From assembly GCA_022842935.1 (NCBI GenBank), contig JALHOP010000001.1, positions 372,001-436,000 on the forward strand: a DNA stretch of 64,000 bases, read 5' to 3'. Numbering within the stretch: the first letter of the stretch is position 1; each line of letters starts with the position of its first letter. Source of the stretch: Myxococcota bacterium (GTDB lineage Bacteria > Myxococcota > XYA12-FULL-58-9 > JALHOP01). The translations under genes and the position numbers were made by a program. Under the pieces are notes generated by a model that had not been told where the DNA came from, did no database searches, and saw only the letters and a program-made list of their open reading frames with translations. This document shows positions 8,004 to 16,704 of this stretch, piece by piece.

Positions 8004-9596
8004 GTGCCACTTCACGACCTCGAACAGCTCGTCACTTACGTCGACAAAGACTCGGCCCCCCGCATCATCCACTTCGGCGAGGACTTCCTGCTCGAAGACT
8101 TGCCGGTCGGGACACGTGTCATCTATCCCCCGCCGCCTCTTGCCGGTCTCGCCAACGTCGACGCCGCGATTCGCCACGCCGTGACGCACCCACTCGGTAT
8201 GGAGCCCCTCCACGCGTTGCTTACGCCGGGTATGAAGGTCACCATCGCGGTCGACGATATCTCGTTGCCGTTGCCGCCCATGAAGACGCCGGAGGTGCGT
8301 GAGCGCATCCTGAACGTCGTCCTTCAGATGCTCTCTGACTACGGGGTCGATGACGTCCACATCATCATCGCCACGGGTGTCCACCGCCGCATGACCGAGG
8401 GCGAGGTCAAGCGGATGGTCGGCGCGACGATCTTCAAGGCGTACTGGCCGGACCGGCTCTACAACCACGACGCCGAAGATCCGAATGGCATCACGTCGCT
8501 CGGCGAGACCGACGCGGGCGAGAAGGTTGAGCTCAACAAGCGCGCCTGCGAGAGCGATCTCATCATCTACGTCAACATCAACCTTGTGCCCATGAATGGG
8601 GGCAACAAGTCGGTCGGCGTAGGTTTGTGCAACTACCGGACGTTGCTCTCGCACCACAACCCGAAGGTGCTCCGCGCGACCGAGACGTACATGACGCCCG
8701 AGCGTTCGCACATGCACGGCATCTACAATCGCATCGGGCGCTTCATCAACTCGAAGCTCAAGGTCTTCCACATCGAGACCGTGCTCAACAACCGCATGTA
8801 TGACGCGCAGCTCGACTTCCTTGGGCGTAACGAAGACCACTTCACCGACCTCGACTGGCTCAAGTTCGATGCCATGCGCTTCTCTCTCAAGCACCTGCCG
8901 CGCGGCGCCAAGAACAAGATGATGATGAAGGTGCCAGCGGCCTATGAGGTCGTGCAGGTCACGGCTGGCGCAACCGAGCCCGTTCACGAGAAGACGCTCG
9001 AGAAGTCCTTCCAGCAGTACACGGTGCCCGTAAAGGGCCAGTGCGACATCCTCATCATGGGTGTGCCGTACATCTCGCCGTACAACGTGAACTCGATCTT
9101 GAACCCGTTGCTCGTGCAGGTGCAGGCGCTCGGCTACCTCCACAATATGCACAAGGGTACTCCGCTGTGCCGTCAGGGGGGCACACTCATCGTCTGCCAC
9201 CCGTGCTTCGATGGCTTCGATCCGGAGCATCACCCGAGCTACATCGAGTTCTTCAACAGGCTCCTGCCAGAAACCCGCGACGCCATGACGTTGCACAAGA
9301 AGTACGAGCGCGAGTTCGCGCAGAACCCGTCGTACATCGATCGGTTCCGGTTCGGGCACGCCTACCATGGGTCACACCCGTTTTTCATGTGGTACTGGGG
9401 CGAACGCGGGCGCCAACACTACGGGCGCGTTATTGCCGCTGGTGCGGACAACTCGCGCGTGCCGGAGCTGCTCGGTTGGGAGCGCGCCGACTCGTTGCAA
9501 GAGGCCATCGCCATGGCGCGCGCGACGGCGCCGTCCTCTCCCGAGATCACTCACATGCACTACGCGCCCATCTTCATCTGTGACGTGCAGGCGTGA
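8004..9596 (+). CDS. LarA-like nickel-pincer racemase/epimerase homologue (DUF2088)
   Basis: A 530-residue protein whose N-terminal half carries LarA (lactate racemase) signatures: IAVDDIS at 81-87, [14 protein letters not shown] at 121-134, the LYNHD His at 155, and [10 protein letters not shown] at 199-208, where Lys202 aligns by eye with the lysine that anchors the nickel pincer cofactor in LarA. LarA homologues racemise or epimerise 2-hydroxy acids in the cytoplasm. At 530 aa it is longer than typical LarA (about 420 aa). LarB, LarC and LarE, which build the cofactor, are not in the window, so activity is an inference. The start is GTG; the stop overlaps the following PilZ gene by 4 bp. 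Confidence 0.75.
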   Translation: MPLHDLEQLVTYVDKDSAPRIIHFGEDFLLEDLPVGTRVIYPPPPLAGLANVDAAIRHAVTHPLGMEPLHALLTPGMKVTIAVDDISLPLPPMKTPEVRERILNVVLQMLSDYGVDDVHIIIATGVHRRMTEGEVKRMVGATIFKAYWPDRLYNHDAEDPNGITSLGETDAGEKVELNKRACESDLIIYVNINLVPMNGGNKSVGVGLCNYRTLLSHHNPKVLRATETYMTPERSHMHGIYNRIGRFINSKLKVFHIETVLNNRMYDAQLDFLGRNEDHFTDLDWLKFDAMRFSLKHLPRGAKNKMMMKVPAAYEVVQVTAGATEPVHEKTLEKSFQQYTVPVKGQCDILIMGVPYISPYNVNSILNPLLVQVQALGYLHNMHKGTPLCRQGGTLIVCHPCFDGFDPEHHPSYIEFFNRLLPETRDAMTLHKKYEREFAQNPSYIDRFRFGHAYHGSHPFFMWYWGERGRQHYGRVIAAGADNSRVPELLGWERADSLQEAIAMARATAPSSPEITHMHYAPIFICDVQA

Positions 9597-10213
9597 AGAT
9601 GACGAGCAACAAGCGTAGTCACATTCGTATCCTGGTGGCCTTGAAGGTCACGGCCGAGACGGCCACGGGGCGCGTCAAGGCCCTCACCAAGAACCTGAGC
9701 GTAGGCGGTGTGTATCTTTTGACGGACGCCAAGTGGGCTGCCGGCACGCGGGTCGACCTCAACCTCGCGCACAAGGGCGTCGAGGTGCAGATGCGCGCCG
9801 AGGTTACCCACCGCCGCGAAGACGGTATCGGCATGCGTTTCGTCGACCCAGCGCCGGTCGCCGTCACCGAGCTCATTGGCGTCATCGACGACATCTGCAG
9901 CAGCGGTGTGGATCTCGATGGTGACATGCTGAACGTCGACGAACGCTTGGTATTGTTTCGCCGTGGGATGCTCGAATACGTCGGTCGCGTCGAGCGGGCC
10001 GGGGAAGGTGTCATCGCCATCGAGACGGCGGAGAAGCTACGCCAAGGTGAGCCTCTCCTCGTGTTGCTGCCAGCGCGCAGCGACGGGGCTCACGTGCGTG
10101 AGATCGTTGGTTCGTTCGCCGAGGTCATGCAACCCGTCGATAGTGGCTTCACCGCGCGCTTCATCGATGCAAGCGACGAGTTCCTTACCGCCCTGAAGCG
10201 GGTCAACCAGTGA
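9593..10213 (+). CDS. PilZ-domain protein
   Basis: A 206-residue protein starting with a PilZ domain: RSHIR (8-12) supplies the RxxxR half of the c-di-GMP site and NLSVGG (34-39) the [D/N]xSxxG half, followed by a run of beta strands ending near GIGMRFVDP. The C-terminal half (about 100-206) looks like a second beta-rich, PilZ-like domain without those motifs. The GTG start overlaps the LarA-like stop (GTGA), and an ATG two codons later is an alternative. Its own end overlaps the SDR gene in the same way. Coupling puts a probable c-di-GMP sensor in an enzyme operon, divergent from a PilZ-bearing cellulose synthase. Confidence 0.82.
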   Translation: MKMTSNKRSHIRILVALKVTAETATGRVKALTKNLSVGGVYLLTDAKWAAGTRVDLNLAHKGVEVQMRAEVTHRREDGIGMRFVDPAPVAVTELIGVIDDICSSGVDLDGDMLNVDERLVLFRRGMLEYVGRVERAGEGVIAIETAEKLRQGEPLLVLLPARSDGAHVREIVGSFAEVMQPVDSGFTARFIDASDEFLTALKRVNQ

Positions 10214-10971
10214 TAGACGCCTCGCGGTTGACCGTCCTCGTGACTGGCGCGACCTCGGGGTACGGCAAAGCCACGGCGGAGCGCTTCCACGCCGCAGGTG
10301 CGCGGGTGGTCGTTACGGGCCGGCGCAAAGACCGACTCGACGCGATGCGGGCGCAGCTCGGTGGGCGCGTTTTGCCACTTTGCTTCGACGTCGCCGATCG
10401 TGGCGCTGTCGCCGCCGCACTTACGGCGCTGCCAACGGACTTCGCGGCCATCGATGTGCTGGTCAACAACGCCGGTGGCGCACTCGGGCTCGAGCCCGCG
10501 CATCAGGCGAATCTCGATGACTGGGACGCCATGGTCGACGTCAACATCAAGGGCCTTACCTATGTGACGCGCGCGGTTCTCCCAGGCATGGTCGAACGCA
10601 ATCGCGGCCACATCGTGAACCTCGGAAGTGTCGCTGGCTCCTATCCATATCCTGGGGGCAATGTTTACGGGGCCACCAAGGCGTTCGTCGCTCAGTTCTC
10701 GCTGAACTTGCGCGCCGATCTCCATGGCACGGCAGTGCGCGTCACCAGCATCGAACCCGGTTTTTCGGAGACCGAGTTTTCGATCGTCCGTTTCAAGGGC
10801 GATGTCGAGCGAGCGAAGAATCTTTACGCCGGAACGGAGCCATTGCGCCCGGCCGACATCGCCGAGAGTATTTTTTGGTGTGCGACCTTACCTGCGCACG
10901 TAAACATCAATCGCCTCGAGGTCATGCCGACCGTGCAAGCGTTCGCACCGTTTCCGATCAAGCGGGGATAG
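10210..10971 (+). CDS. Short-chain dehydrogenase, YdfG-like
   Basis: A 253-residue classical SDR. It has the Rossmann glycine motif TGATSGYG near residue 12, NNAGG, the catalytic YxxxK as YGATK, and PGFSETEFSIVRFKGD followed by LPAHVNINRLEVMP, which closely follow E. coli YdfG (NADP-dependent 3-hydroxy acid dehydrogenase). YdfG-type enzymes oxidise L-allo-threonine, serine or 3-hydroxypropionate-like acids in the cytoplasm. The GTG start overlaps the PilZ stop by 4 bp, so it is the third gene of the coupled LarA-like/PilZ/SDR operon. Both enzymes acting on hydroxy acids is suggestive of a shared pathway, but that is inference. Confidence 0.88.
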   Translation: MIDASRLTVLVTGATSGYGKATAERFHAAGARVVVTGRRKDRLDAMRAQLGGRVLPLCFDVADRGAVAAALTALPTDFAAIDVLVNNAGGALGLEPAHQANLDDWDAMVDVNIKGLTYVTRAVLPGMVERNRGHIVNLGSVAGSYPYPGGNVYGATKAFVAQFSLNLRADLHGTAVRVTSIEPGFSETEFSIVRFKGDVERAKNLYAGTEPLRPADIAESIFWCATLPAHVNINRLEVMPTVQAFAPFPIKRG

Positions 10972-11060
10972 ACCGGGCGAGGCGAGGGTTGGCCCAAAGA
11001 GCGATGTTGGTTCGTCCAATGCGTAGCGAGATGAAGGCAGCGCTCGCCAAGTCCGCTCGC

Positions 11061-11561
11061 CTACTTGCGCTCTGTCTGAAAGATCGCCTCGAGGGTCTTG
11101 TCGCGCTCGGCGCCGGCCTTCGGCAGGCTCTCGAGAATTCGCTTTGCCTCCGCTGGCGTCGGCACATGCTTCAAGTCCGACCCGCTCGGAATGATGTTCG
11201 TCACCGAGCTTGGGAGGTGACTCTTCAGGTTCTTGGTTAGGAAGCCCGCTCCAACGCCCCCCGCCGCGACCGTCGCTGCCAGCCCGACGAACGCCATCTT
11301 GCCAATGGCGATGATGCGCATGACGAGGAAGACTGCCGCCGCGATCCCGAGGCCCCAGCCGAACGAGGGCCAGTGCATGTGCTCGACGGCATCACCCGCG
11401 ATGCCCTCGGCGACGCCAATCGCTTTGCTGGTGCTCGTGTTGTCCTTGATGGTGAGCTTCTCGAGGGTGCCCTTGAGCTCTCGCGGCACGTCGCTCACCG
11501 CGTCGACGAAGTGGGCATCGCCGTTCGCGTCGATGTAACGATAGAAGGTCTTGTCAGCCAT
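11061..11561 (-). CDS. Membrane protein with DUF4124-like N-terminus, unknown function
   Basis: The 166-residue product begins MADKTFYRYIDANGDAHFVD, a pattern like the short DUF4124 module (tyrosine-rich YRYxDxxGxxHFxD), but without the usual signal peptide. Two adjacent hydrophobic stretches follow in the middle (about residues 66-110, rich in Gly, Ala, Val), then a charged C-terminal tail with a predicted helix. The ATG at 11561 is the only reasonable start. It is convergent with the SDR gene (89 bp away) and divergent from the M1 peptidase gene (79 bp). No function can be assigned. Confidence 0.6.
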   Translation of the reverse strand: MADKTFYRYIDANGDAHFVDAVSDVPRELKGTLEKLTIKDNTSTSKAIGVAEGIAGDAVEHMHWPSFGWGLGIAAAVFLVMRIIAIGKMAFVGLAATVAAGGVGAGFLTKNLKSHLPSSVTNIIPSGSDLKHVPTPAEAKRILESLPKAGAERDKTLEAIFQTERK

Positions 11562-11640
11562 GGCCGGGCTTCATTGAACCACAGCCGTAGCCTTCGCGCA
11601 TGCTTGTTCATTGGCTTGCAGACTGCTACCGGGCCAGGCC

Positions 11641-14442
11641 ATGTGGAAGGCGTTTCCGTTCTTCGCGGTTCTTCTCGGGCTTGGCTGCGTTCGCGGCAGC
11701 AAGGTGCCCGCGAAGGGCATGACCGAACCTCTCGAGCGACTCGACCTCGAGGCGGACGAAGGGCTGCCGCTGGGGAAGCTGCCGCAGAGCGCGACACCTA
11801 CCGGGTATGCGCTCAACCTCACCATCGATCCTGCGGCGGAGGACTTCAGCGGCGACGTCGCAATCAAGGTCCTGCTGCACAAACCGCACGAGGCCATCTG
11901 GATGCATGGCCGTGGTTTGCGCGTGAAGAGCGCCCAAGTGACCTTGTTTGACGGCAAGGTCATCCCTGCCACCTGGCAGCAGATGACGCCGGACGGCCTT
12001 TCACGCCTGTCGTTCGGTCAGAACCTGCCGCCGCAAGAGCTCACCGTCGTCATCGGCTACGACGCGAGCTTTAGCCACCGGGTCGAAGGTCTTTATAAGG
12101 TCGTCTCCGATGGCAAGCCGTACGTCTTCGCGCAGCTCGAGGCCATCTCGGCCCGGCTTGTCTTTCCCGGCTTCGACGAGCCGCGCTTCAAGACTCCCTT
12201 CGACATCACCATCACTTCACCCAAGACGGTGACAGCGGTCAGTACGACGCACGTCGTCAACGAGGAGCTCGAGGGTCGCGGCAGGCGCGTCCGTTTCGCT
12301 CGTACAGAACGCTTGCCGACCTACTTGATCACGTTCGCAGTTGGCGACTTCGACGTCGTCGACGGCGGCATGATTCCCGCGAACGCCGTCCGTCAGCAGC
12401 CATTGCCGCTCCGGGGGATCGCGGTGAAAGGGCAGGGCTCAAAGCTCGCTTATGCCCTGGCGACCACGGGCGAGCTTCTCGCCATCCTCGAGGACTATTT
12501 CGGAACGCCCTATCCATTCGACAAGCTCGACATGATCGCGGCACCAGACTTTGCTGAGGGCGCGATGGAAAACGTTGGCGCCATCGTGTTCCTCGACAAG
12601 TTGCTTTTCGTCGATCCCAAACAGTCGACGCTCGAGGAGAGGCGCGCCCACGTCGAGACCATGGCGCACGAGCTCGCGCATATGTGGTTCGGCAACACGG
12701 TCACCATGCGTTGGTGGGATGATACGTGGCTCAACGAAGCCTTCGCCAACTGGATGGGCTATCGCGTCGCCGAGGTCTTCGACCCCAAGCTCGACGCGGC
12801 CCTCTCAGGTCTCGAGGCGACGCTTGCTAGCATGCATACGGACAGCCTGGTCGCTGCGCGGCAGGTCCATCAACCGGTCGAAAGCAATCACGATATTGCC
12901 AACGCCTTCGATTCGATCACCTACGACAAGGGCATGGGCGTACTCGGCATGTTCGAGTCGTACATGGGGCGCGAGGTCTTCAGGACGGCGGTGCGCAACT
13001 ACCTCGACAAGTACCGCTTTGGTAACGCCACCGCCGCGGAGTTCTTCGCGACACTCGGCGAGTCGAGCGGCGCTGACGTGAGCCACGCTCTGCAGAGTTT
13101 CGTCGAGCAACCCGGCGTGCCCCTCATCGGCGCGCAGACCGTGTGTACGCCACAGGGAGCGGCGCAGCTTACCCTCGACCAGTCGCGCTATCTGCCTCTC
13201 GGTTCGGAAGGCGACCCTGAGCGCCAGTGGAAGGTTCCCGTGTGTGTCCGCTATAGCATGCAGGGTAAAGCGCACAAACAGTGCTGGCTTCTCACCTCGC
13301 CGTCGGCTCAAGTAACCCTCGACAAGCCGGGCTGTCCCGACTGGCTAATGCCCAACGCCGATGCCGCTGGCTACTACCGCTTCGCGATTCCAGCGGACGA
13401 AACTACGAAGCTGCAGGCGGCCCTTGCGCGTAAGGACTTGAGCCGCGGAGAGGCGCTTGCCTTCGCGGACAGCTTGCGTGCTTCCGTCGCCGCGGGCCGC
13501 GCCTCTCCCGTGGATGTCTATGAGGCGCTACCTGTCCTCGTCGCACAACGTGACACGCGTATCGATGCGCAGGCGATGGCTGCCATCGCTGTCACGCGCG
13601 ACCGCTACGTCGACGCTTCGGCGCGCGCTGCCGTCGAGGCCTTTGCACGCGACCTTTTCAAGGGGCGCGTCACGACCGCCGACTTCGACCGCCGCGCAGG
13701 TGAAACCGAAGAGGCTCGCACAGCGCGCTCTAGCTTGGTGACGTTCCTCACGGAAATCGGCGCCGACCCAGCGTTCCGCAAGGAGGCGCAACGCCGCGGA
13801 ATGGCACTCCTCGCCGCGCGCGAAGCGGGGAAGACCGGCGACGATGTCGTTGATTCGGCCCTCGCGGGCACCGTCATCGCGGTCGCCGCCGTGGAGGGTG
13901 GCCGTTCGGTGCAAGAGCGAGTCATCGCATTGCTTGGCAAGCAGGAAGATCCGCGATTACGGTCGCCGCTCATCACCGCTTTAGGTAGCGCCCGCGAGCC
14001 CGAGCTCGTACGGCAAGCGCTGGATCGCGCCTTGACGGATACCGTCCGCGCCGCCGAGTTCTGGGGTGTCGCCCACCCGCTGGGCACTCGGCGTGAGAGC
14101 ATGGCTACCGCGTGGGACTGGTTGCAGACCAACTTCGACGCCGTGCGCGCCAAGGTTCCAGAGGAGCAGCACGCGTACATTCCCTACCTGGCGCTCGACT
14201 TCTGCACCGCCGAGCGCGCCGCCGAGGTCGAGACCTTCCTGCGCCCGCGTATCGAAAACCTGACCGGCGGACCTCGCGCGCTCGCCGCAGTCCACGAGGC
14301 CATTGGACTCTGCGCCGCCCGCTATGCGGCGCACCATACTCTTATCCAGAGCTATTTCCTCGAACGCGAAAAGGCCAAACCGAAGAGCGCTGTACGGGGG
14401 AAAGACGCGGCGCCGGCGGGCGTGTTAGGGAGTGGACGGTGA
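11641..14442 (+). CDS. M1-family metallopeptidase (aminopeptidase N-like) lipoprotein
   Basis: A 933-residue zinc aminopeptidase. The start ATG at 11641 gives MWKAFPFFAVLLGLGC, a lipoprotein signal with Cys16 as lipidation site, so the enzyme should be membrane-anchored in the periplasm or outer membrane. An upstream TTG at 11611 keeps the frame open but adds ten residues that spoil the signal. The exopeptidase motif GAMEN is near 308, and HELAH (343-347) plus Glu366 in NEAF form the zinc site of HExxH-x18-E. The rest is the helical ERAP1-like C-terminal domain. Its TGA overlaps the GTG of the next gene (GTGA), indicating translational coupling. Confidence 0.92.
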   Translation: MWKAFPFFAVLLGLGCVRGSKVPAKGMTEPLERLDLEADEGLPLGKLPQSATPTGYALNLTIDPAAEDFSGDVAIKVLLHKPHEAIWMHGRGLRVKSAQVTLFDGKVIPATWQQMTPDGLSRLSFGQNLPPQELTVVIGYDASFSHRVEGLYKVVSDGKPYVFAQLEAISARLVFPGFDEPRFKTPFDITITSPKTVTAVSTTHVVNEELEGRGRRVRFARTERLPTYLITFAVGDFDVVDGGMIPANAVRQQPLPLRGIAVKGQGSKLAYALATTGELLAILEDYFGTPYPFDKLDMIAAPDFAEGAMENVGAIVFLDKLLFVDPKQSTLEERRAHVETMAHELAHMWFGNTVTMRWWDDTWLNEAFANWMGYRVAEVFDPKLDAALSGLEATLASMHTDSLVAARQVHQPVESNHDIANAFDSITYDKGMGVLGMFESYMGREVFRTAVRNYLDKYRFGNATAAEFFATLGESSGADVSHALQSFVEQPGVPLIGAQTVCTPQGAAQLTLDQSRYLPLGSEGDPERQWKVPVCVRYSMQGKAHKQCWLLTSPSAQVTLDKPGCPDWLMPNADAAGYYRFAIPADETTKLQAALARKDLSRGEALAFADSLRASVAAGRASPVDVYEALPVLVAQRDTRIDAQAMAAIAVTRDRYVDASARAAVEAFARDLFKGRVTTADFDRRAGETEEARTARSSLVTFLTEIGADPAFRKEAQRRGMALLAAREAGKTGDDVVDSALAGTVIAVAAVEGGRSVQERVIALLGKQEDPRLRSPLITALGSAREPELVRQALDRALTDTVRAAEFWGVAHPLGTRRESMATAWDWLQTNFDAVRAKVPEEQHAYIPYLALDFCTAERAAEVETFLRPRIENLTGGPRALAAVHEAIGLCAARYAAHHTLIQSYFLEREKAKPKSAVRGKDAAPAGVLGSGR

Positions 14443-15152
14443 GTGACGAGCCTATCGATACCAAGACCCGTACCGACCAAGAGCGCATCGTCGACGCCCG
14501 CATGCGCCTGCGGGAGCGCTTCTTCGCGCGGATGGCGAGCACGCCGTCGATGGCCGACGACAAGCCTCTTGGCGAAGGGGCGCCCAATCGGCACGGCATG
14601 CCGCGCCTACCGCAGGGCCAATACGAGACCAAGAAGTGGCCGGTGCTCGACCTCGGGCGTCAGCCGCACGTGCCGCTCGAGACGTGGACGCTCGAGCTCA
14701 AAGGTGCGTGCAAGCGTCCGCAGACGCTCAAGTGGGCGGACTTCATGGCGCTCGAACAGGTCAGTGACACGAGCGACTTTCACTGCGTGACCACCTGGTC
14801 GAAGTTCGACATGGCTTGGCAGGGTGTGCGCTTCTCCGAGCTCGCCGCGTTAGCGGACGTCGACGAAAGGGTGACGCACGTCATGACCTACGGCTACGAC
14901 GGCTACACGACGAACTTGCCGCTAGTCGAAGCGCTCAAGCCCGACGTGTTGCTCGTGCACACCGCGAACGGCGCCCCGCTGTCCGTCGAGCATGGCGGCC
15001 CACTGCGTATGATCACGCCGCAGCTCTACGCCTGGAAGGGCGCGAAGTGGATCAAGGCCATCGAGTTTCTGCTCGTGGATCGCAAAGGGTTCTGGGAAGA
15101 ACGGGGCTACTCGAACACCGCATACCCTTGGCGTGAAGACCGCTACGGCTAA
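14439..15152 (+). CDS. Sulfite-oxidase-fold molybdopterin oxidoreductase
   Basis: A 237-residue protein with the sulfite-oxidase molybdopterin domain: VPLETWTLELKG, then FHCVTTWSKFDMAWQGVRF with Cys116 as molybdenum ligand, and HGGPLRMITPQLYAWKGAKW near the end. This is the YedY/YuiH-like catalytic domain without a dimerisation domain, a haem domain or a Tat signal, so it is probably cytoplasmic, unlike the MsrP/YedY reductase. The GTG start overlaps the M1 peptidase stop by 4 bp. Frame-open upstream sequence is inside the peptidase gene and is not coding. The substrate is unknown. Confidence 0.85.
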   Translation: MSDEPIDTKTRTDQERIVDARMRLRERFFARMASTPSMADDKPLGEGAPNRHGMPRLPQGQYETKKWPVLDLGRQPHVPLETWTLELKGACKRPQTLKWADFMALEQVSDTSDFHCVTTWSKFDMAWQGVRFSELAALADVDERVTHVMTYGYDGYTTNLPLVEALKPDVLLVHTANGAPLSVEHGGPLRMITPQLYAWKGAKWIKAIEFLLVDRKGFWEERGYSNTAYPWREDRYG

Positions 15153-15166
15153 CGCGGTCTCCGCGT
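15152..15166. terminator. Hairpin between convergent genes (candidate terminator)
   Basis: ACGCGG-TCT-CCGCGT forms a perfect 6-bp stem with a 3-base loop. It starts at the last base of the oxidoreductase stop codon, 11 bp from the end of the convergent M16 gene. No T-run follows on either strand, so it is a weak intrinsic terminator at best and may simply protect 3' ends. Confidence 0.4.
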
Positions 15167-15177
15167 GACCGGCGCTG

Positions 15178-16704
15178 TCAGCGCAGGGCGGGGTTGCCCT
15201 GCGGACCGCCCGGGGTTGTCGAGCCACCTTTCTTGTCGGCCGGCGGCGGCGCGCGCACCTCGACGCTGCGTGACATGTCGGACTGTCCGAGAGCCTCGAG
15301 CTGCGCCTTGAGCTGGCTTTCATCACCGACGACGACAATCTCGAGCTTGTCGTCGTCGATGTGCTCTTTGACGGCTCTGGCGATGTGCTCGAGCGTGACC
15401 TCGTTGAGCTTGGCGCCGATGGTGCCGTAGTAGTCGAGCGGCAGGTCGTACATGTAGATGGTGCTCATCATGCGCGCGAGGGAGCGCACCGTGTCGAACT
15501 CTCCGGGGAGCGACTCAATGTAGTTGCTCTTCGCGCTTTCTAGTTCCGCGGCGGTGATGCCGCTTTGGCGGATCTTGCGGATCTCGAGAAGGATCTCGTG
15601 AATTGCGGGGGCGGCCACCTCGGGACGCGTGCTCGTCGCGACGAAAAATGCGCCGGGGCCGCGACCGTAGTTGAAGGCCGACGAGGCTCCGTAGGTGAAA
15701 CCCTTCTGCTCGCGCAGGTTCATGTTGATTCGGCTGTTGAACTGGCCGCCAAGCACGAGGTTCGTGAGGACCAGCGCGTAAAAGTCAGGATGCGAGCGCG
15801 GGACGCCAACGTGCCCAGCCAAGATCTGCGCCTGCGCCGCGCCCGCTTTGGGCACGAGGATGATGCCAGGCTTACGTGGGGCCACCGGGCCGATGGCGGG
15901 CGGCGTATCGGTCCCTTTCCAGCCGCCGAAGCGACTCTCGGCGAGCTTGACGGCTTCGGCGCTCGTGATGTCACCGACGACGATGACTGCTGCGTTGCCT
16001 GGTCGGAAGCGTTTGGCGTGGAATGCTTTGAGGTCGTCGCGTTTCACCTTGGAGAGACCATCTGGGGTGACGGCGGCGCTACGGCCATAAGGATGATCGC
16101 CGTAGATTGTTTGCAATAGCGTACGCGAGGCCAGGCGTGGAGGGCTGTCGCGTTCCTGTAGCAGATTCGTGGTCATCTGCGCGCGCACGCGCTCGAGCTC
16201 GTCGCTCGGGAAGCTGGGGTTTTGGACGACGTCGGCGAGGACGTCGAAGGCCTGCGGCAGGTTGTCGCGAAGCACCTGCACGAAGGCGGCGCTACCATCG
16301 AGATCGGTGGAGCTCGTGATCTGCGTGCCCAGCGTCTCGATAGCCTCGTCGATATCGGACGCTTTGCGCGTCGCCGTGCCCGACTGCAGCATGTTCGCGA
16401 CCATCTGAGCGATGCCTTCGTGGCCCTTGGTGTCGGCGGAGGTCCCGCTACGCACCACGAGTTGCACCGCTACTAGCGGCAATTCGTGCTTCTCGATGAC
16501 GAGCACCGTGAGGCCATTCGCCAGCACCGTTCGTGACGGTATCGGCCCAACGAAGTCCTTGGGCTTGCCGGGTTTTGGCTGCTCGCTTCGGAATGCATGG
16601 GTGGCGTCACCGGGGCCATTGGCGCCAGGGGTCACCGGTTTGTCGCCTCCACGGGTGCAGGCGAATGCCAAAACGGACATGAACGAGACGAGTGTGCGAC
16701 GCAT
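15178..16704 (-). CDS. M16-family peptidase homologue lacking the zinc motif (lipoprotein)
   Basis: A 508-residue insulinase-fold protein. ATG at 16704 gives MRRTLVSFMSVLAFAC, a lipoprotein-type signal with Cys16. The M16 start SRTVLANGLTVLVIEKHELPLVAVQLVV is clear, but where active members carry HxxEH this protein has KGHEGIAQMVANML, with neither His-Glu pair nor zinc ligands. The RxxGaSSAF-like C-terminal half (GFTYGASSAF, GPGAFFV) that contributes Arg-Tyr to partner binding is present. It overlaps the stop of the HxxEH-bearing M16 gene by one base (TAATG). Known two-subunit M16 enzymes pair one zinc-bearing with one zinc-less chain, so these two probably form a heterodimer. Confidence 0.87.
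   Translation of the reverse strand: MRRTLVSFMSVLAFACTRGGDKPVTPGANGPGDATHAFRSEQPKPGKPKDFVGPIPSRTVLANGLTVLVIEKHELPLVAVQLVVRSGTSADTKGHEGIAQMVANMLQSGTATRKASDIDEAIETLGTQITSSTDLDGSAAFVQVLRDNLPQAFDVLADVVQNPSFPSDELERVRAQMTTNLLQERDSPPRLASRTLLQTIYGDHPYGRSAAVTPDGLSKVKRDDLKAFHAKRFRPGNAAVIVVGDITSAEAVKLAESRFGGWKGTDTPPAIGPVAPRKPGIILVPKAGAAQAQILAGHVGVPRSHPDFYALVLTNLVLGGQFNSRINMNLREQKGFTYGASSAFNYGRGPGAFFVATSTRPEVAAPAIHEILLEIRKIRQSGITAAELESAKSNYIESLPGEFDTVRSLARMMSTIYMYDLPLDYYGTIGAKLNEVTLEHIARAVKEHIDDDKLEIVVVGDESQLKAQLEALGQSDMSRSVEVRAPPPADKKGGSTTPGGPQGNPALR

Noticed and set aside
7980-9368. Long antisense frame (about 462 codons) over the LarA-like gene
   Set aside because: Mirror frame of a GC-biased gene. 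Its residues are Arg/Val/His/Asp-rich without motifs, while the plus strand shows clear LarA motifs.
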